Source of the DNA: Histoplasma ohiense
Taxonomy: Eukaryota > Ascomycota > Eurotiomycetes > Onygenales > Ajellomycetaceae
Direction of reading: 5' to 3'
Assembly: GCA_017607445.1 (NCBI GenBank)
Contig: JAEVHH010000006.1
Span: forward strand, 3,410,001-3,474,000
Length of the DNA: 64,000 nucleotides
The first letter of the stretch is position 1. Every line of letters starts with the position of its first letter. Position numbers and translations under genes: made by a program. The notes under the pieces were generated by a model. That model made no database searches, had not been told where the DNA came from, and worked only from the letters and a program-made list of their open reading frames with translations. This document shows positions 60,001 through 64,000 of the stretch, piece by piece.

Positions 60001-60879
60001 AATAGTCTACACAAAGATGGAGTTCATCATTTTTTTTGAGAATAAAGAGAATCAGTGTATCAGCTGAGCTACTGAATAATTGTATTCACTCTTTATCTAA
60101 TGCATTTTTTAAATATTCTCTTAGAGCAGCTAACTCAGTTTCAGAGAGATTGAATATTGATATAAATGAAGATTGTGTATCAGACTCAAAATCTATATGA
60201 TATTCTGTTTCTTCTGATCTTTTTGCACTTATAGCAGCTTCTTCTGAGAAGACATGCATGTATGGCATGATATAATCAGATAGATCAGTCAGCAAGTCTG
60301 AATATACAGCTGAGAATACACATAAAGCATATTTTAAGTCTTTTGAACATTCTGTAGATAATACTACAAGCATTTCTACTCTAGCTTCTGTGAGAACTTC
60401 AGTTAAGACATTTTGTTCAGAAATAATTTGAGGCTGTTGTTTATCTTCAGAGCTTCTAAAGAAGAATTGTTCATCTGATCAATCTATAAGAGAATTTGTT
60501 TGTCTTAATCAAGAAAATTCTAATACAAGATTGTAGTTCTTCATCTTCATTGCATGGAAGAAATGAGATGTCTGCTGTGCATTACTTTTGTGATCAGTGA
60601 CAGTAGTTGCAATGTTATACTCTTCAAAGAAGTGCATTATGCATTCATCAATTGATTTGATCATTTTGATTTTGTGATGAGCAGCTTCTAGATTGTGATT
60701 CTTTGCTCAAAATTCATCAACACAGTTCACTTCTGATTCAGAGTCTACTAGCACAAGCACTTTTTGCAGATTCTTAGATGTAGTGAGTTTCACTGTGACA
60801 GTGAAGCTTAAGACATTTTTGTATTGACTTTCCACATTTATAACTGTCATTGCAAGCTGAATGATGTATCTTAAGTGTT
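57100..60879 (-). pseudogene. pol of family 2 copy F
   Basis: Protease region near 60745. RT 59507-60373, with YLND in place of YLDD near 59710. RNase H near 59250. Integrase core 57878-58231 (IDFITDLSVSTFLHQIYDAI) and upstream zinc segment. VFHVFLLKPY and a chromodomain (VEEILEKQQQKNKPLKYLVR) at 57236-57340. Interrupted by TGA and TAA stops. Confidence 0.86.
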
Positions 60880-62202
60880 TTTTGAGTTCTTCAAGTTCTT
60901 CATGTCTTTTGTATTGAGTTTTGAGTCAGACTTGGCATTTTTGGATTTGTCTTTGAGTCATTTGAAGCACAAATTGATGATATGTCCTGGTTGCTTGCAA
61001 TAACAGCAATATTTTGATTGAGTGGAGTCATCAGACTTTGTAGTGTCATTTCATCTGTGTTTGTTTTGTGATCTATTATCAGCATTATTTCTGTTGTTAA
61101 AGCTTTGAGTGAGGTTTTTGAAATTTGACTTCTTTTTAAGCTTTTTCTGTCTCTCTGACAGATTCAATTCTGCCATTGCAAGTTTATGTAGAGTGGCATC
61201 ATAGCTTAACTCTTTCAATTTGATTGCATATTTGTTGAATTCTCAGTGAATGGAAGGTAGAACTTTCATATAGAGATGTGATTTTCAATGATATTCACTA
61301 TAAGAATGCTGCAGATGCTCTTCAATTGATTGTAAGTGTGAAGCAAATTGTTGAACTGTCTGATCTTCTTATTGCTCTGTTTTTCAGTACTGTCTATCAG
61401 TATCTCAGAAACTTCTATCTGAATTGATGACTTGACATTGCATTCAACTAACAAATTCTTCCCATGGTGGCAAAGTCTGCATATTATGTGTATGTTGATA
61501 TCAATGTTGTTGCATCTTGACATTGAAATGAGTAACAGCTTTGATGATCTTTCAATGGTTGTGTTTGTTGTAGTAATCAAGATCACTGGCATGGAAAGTG
61601 ATAGCAGCTGTAACAAAGTTTTCAAATTCTTTTATACTTTGATCTCAGAACTTTTCCACATCTCTCTGAGAAGAATGACTGCTTATGCTGAGATCTCAAA
61701 GTTCTAATTGCCAAAGTGATACTCAACTACATCTTTCACTGACAGTAGTCACAGTGCTTTTCACTAAAATGTTGAGTGTTTGTAATGTAGCTTCTGATGA
61801 TCTGAGAATACTTGTGATGTTATTGTAGTTATCATTCACACTAGTTGCATCTCTACTGTGATTCAGATGCATTTCTAGTGTATTTTGAGTGGCTGGAATT
61901 GTTCCATTCAATTCTTATAGTAAAGTGTCACACTGCTGTTGAAGTTCTTGCAATTCTTTCTCAGTCTGTAATTTTTTGATTCTTCTGATCACAGCTATCT
62001 TCTTGATCTCAATTGTACTGAGATCTTCAGAAGAGGTATCCTCTTCTGAACTATATTCAGAGTCCAATTTCATAAAGAAAGATAATGCTTGTTGCACACT
62101 TTCAGTGGCAGAAGTGCACATTTTGTGATTTTCTTTCATGATATTTGCTGCTTCAGATTCAGCAGTAGCACAAGTACAGTGGATACTGTGAGTAGAGGTC
62201 AT
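60871..62202 (-). pseudogene. gag of family 2 copy F
   Basis: 1,332 nt, starts MTSTHSIHCTCATAESEAAN. Zinc knuckle CCYCKQPGHIINLC near 60975-61010. Stop TAA at 60871-60873, preceded by A_AAA_AAC at 60877-60883. Confidence 0.83.
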
Positions 62203-62249
62203 GACTATTACTCAATGAACTGTCTCTTGAAGATTGAGTGATTAGAAAC

Positions 62250-62516
62250 TGTGAGATGTAGTGACAGTGTGAAGAGTAACAGTAGAAGATAGTTTATAGC
62301 ATAGTGGAGATAATAGTAATATATTGTAGAGTGTAATATAGTAGTGTAATGTAGTGTAGCTAATCACTAAGGAAGAAAAGAAAGAGAAAGAAGATGTGTG
62401 AAATACATACATCAATATATATATACATGTAGAAATAGCAGTAGCGAGAGTATAATGGAAAGAGATAAGAATAAGCGAAGATAATAAGGAAATAATAAAT
62501 GAGTGAGTGCATTACA
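62250..62516 (-). repeat. Family 2 5' LTR of copy F
   Basis: 267 bp. The primer region on the inside (AGTGATTAG at about 62237-62245) is separated from the LTR by AAAC, as in copy C. Confidence 0.92.
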
Positions 62517-62880
62517 ATGCCACAGCATGTTCTTCATCACTGATTCACACTTCACTTCTCTCATGAAGACTTCTCTTGATATCACAGATGTTTTCAGCAT
62601 GTGAATGTGAGACTCATCTGTGTCTGTGGATATAATAAAAGCTCAGAGCATTTGATGCTCTGTCAACACTCACAGAGATACTTTCTTCACTGACTCAAAA
62701 GATCAGCAGCACAGTCATACAATCAGACAACAGCTGTTGTCTATCTAGAATCTCTGATCTCTACAGACTTTGTAGAACTGCTGAAACACATGCAGTTCTA
62801 CACACAATACTGCACAAGATAGCACAGCCAGCTGGCTGCATATTATCTGACAACCCTCCAGCAGCCTCACAAGGCCGGCC

Positions 62881-63941
62881 TGCTGAGTACACCCATGTTA
62901 ATGGATGTAACCACCAAGAACAGCACAGCCTATGCAGGCGGTACAGATAGCACAACCAGTACAGTTGACTCAATCAACTCAATTGATATAATTGACTTGA
63001 TCAGTACAATTGATTCAATCGGTACAATTGATTCAATCAGTATGATTGGTTCAATCGGTACAATCGATTCAATCGGTACAATCAATTCAATCAGTACAAT
63101 TGGTATAATCAGTTCAATCAGCACAGTTGGCTCAATTGATTCAATCATCTGCACTGATAGTGTAATCAGTACAATCTGCATGTTTGACTCAGCTGATACA
63201 TTCTTGAATGCCAGCATTATATCTACATGTACTCTGTTTTGATTTTTTTTCAATACTTTTGTCTCTATCAGCTCAAATACTTCTTCTCTTTTCTTTTCTA
63301 TATTCTTTCTCTTACACTCTGTTTTTTTCTTTTTTATAATCTTCTTCAATACTCTCTTTTCTCTTTCCCTGAATCTGTGTCAGATTATATGACTACAAGA
63401 TGTCACAGATGACACAGCTCTTCTCTCATTATTTTTTTATATATTTCATTTCAGAATATAGACTTTCTTTCTTTTTCTTTCATTTATCTTATCTCTCTTT
63501 CTTCTATGATGTAAGAAGTACAGACAGTTTTCTGACAAACTGAGAGAGATGTTTCTTTCTACTCACTGTAAAATCTTTCAGAAACAGCAGTGATGACACT
63601 CTAACTCTAATTAATAGCACACACATTGCAGCTGATCATTTTATTTGTTATCTTTCTTCTTATTCTCTGAATTTCAATTCAGTTGAGTTTATATTTTCTG
63701 TCTTGAAAACTTGAATAAAGTGTCATTGAATCTTTATTCATTGAATCTGTACAATATATATTGTGCAGCTTCATTGCATCTGACAGTCATTGCATTGCTT
63801 CTCAGTCTTCAAGAATCATGACAGCTGTGATTCTTGAAGAACTGTTCTTCTGTTCAAAGAAATGATCTGTGAATAAATTATGCTCTCATTGAGACCCACA
63901 GACAAAGACTTATATCTGTACAACAGTTGCTCTATGATCTA
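62881..63941. other. Tail after the LINE, no gene seen
   Basis: Begins with a short stretch of better preserved GC (GGCCGGCCTGC near 62873-62883), then an 18-bp tandem repeat, then pyrimidine-rich AT-rich DNA (63230-63500). Long frames on both strands here are by-products of the repeat. Confidence 0.5.
62950..63150. repeat. Degenerate 18-bp tandem repeat
   Basis: Units like ACAATTGATTCAATCGGT with variants. Several ATCGGT/ATCGAT CpGs survive. It follows the LINE 3' end directly and gives spurious S-I-D-S-I-G-T-I frames. Confidence 0.85.
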
Positions 63942-64000
63942 TACAGTCAGTGCAAAATGTACAGTCAGTGCAAAATGTACAGTCAGTGCAAAATGTACAG
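63942..64000. repeat. 18-bp minisatellite running off the window end
   Basis: Three exact units of TACAGTCAGTGCAAAATG and the start of a fourth. Total length unknown. Confidence 0.95.

Larger units (their letters stand above)
55069..62516 (-). mobile_element. Family 2 chromovirus copy F, full length, 7448 bp
   Basis: Minus strand, two 267-bp LTRs. The target duplication is ATGTC/ATGCC, one C-to-T difference. Order as in copy C, including the long 3' region (55336-57090). Gag length and gag-to-protease spacing are identical to copy C. Inserted in a LINE 3' end. Confidence 0.92.
54560..62880 (+). pseudogene. 3' end of a Tad-like LINE (RNase H and zinc tail), split by copy F
   Basis: Two parts, 54560-55068 and 62522-62880. 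The first has an RNase H end (IENNEKADHLNK near 54815), then a decayed linker. The second has the C-terminal zinc tail of LINE ORF2 (SHGDFSWYH-like text, CVCGY, then H and C near 62650). Copy F lies between, with ATGTC at 55064-55068 and ATGCC at 62517-62521. The left limit is approximate. Confidence 0.65.

Noticed and set aside
62930..63349. 139-codon minus ORF and 115-codon plus ORF
   Set aside because: Both are created by the 18-bp tandem repeat and adjacent low-complexity DNA.
63942..64000. Possible telomeric repeat
   Set aside because: The unit is not TTAGGG-like; it is an ordinary minisatellite.

Overview
This is DNA from a filamentous ascomycete (Pezizomycotina-like). The evidence is a RAD2/XPG nuclease of filamentous-fungal type, a short-chain reductase with two small introns carrying GCTGAC branch sites, and fungal chromoviruses, Tad-like LINEs and a TLH/RecQ helicase relic. 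Only about the first 5 kb looks like ordinary host sequence. It holds the 3' part of RAD2 on the plus strand, a convergent three-exon reductase on the minus strand, a Tc1/mariner-type MITE and one end of a PIF/Harbinger-like transposon. From base 5753 to the window end almost everything is nested, decayed transposon.

Layout of the repeat block. Family 1 is a Ty3/gypsy chromovirus of about 6.1 kb with LTRs of 407-534 bp. It is present as copy B (5753-16340, split and truncated), copy A (19402-25497), a solo LTR (28325-28731), and copies E1 (40008-52048) and E2 (40807-46767, inside E1). Family 2 is a chromovirus of about 7.4 kb with 263-267 bp LTRs and a long 3' region. It is present as C (7626-15023, inside B), D (29676-36852, truncated), a solo LTR (34597-34862, inside D) and F (55069-62516). 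A LINE carries copy A, a second LINE 3' end carries F, and a RecQ-like helicase pseudogene carries E1, which carries E2. D also carries a 977-bp hAT-like element with a satellite core. Most junctions have exact 5-bp target-site duplications (GAAAT, AATAT, GTTTG, CACTG, ATCTG, GTTTC; ATGTC/ATGCC for F), so the order of insertion can be read.

Decay and expression signals. Copies differ almost only by C-to-T and G-to-A transitions, CpG is nearly absent, and many in-frame stops are TGA where arginine is expected. This is a RIP-like (repeat-induced point mutation) or methyl-deamination signature. Element lengths are preserved: gag is exactly 1,014 nt in all four family 1 copies and 1,332 nt in the two complete family 2 copies. 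Comparing copies reveals a -1 frame relation between gag and pol in both families. Slippery heptamers lie just before the gag stop: A_AAA_AAC in family 2 and G_GGA_AAA in family 1. A primer-binding site complementary to the inferred transcript start suggests Tf1-type self-priming. Outer element edges keep CpGs that the inner LTR edges have lost. No intact transposase or polymerase, tRNA, rRNA or CRISPR array was seen.
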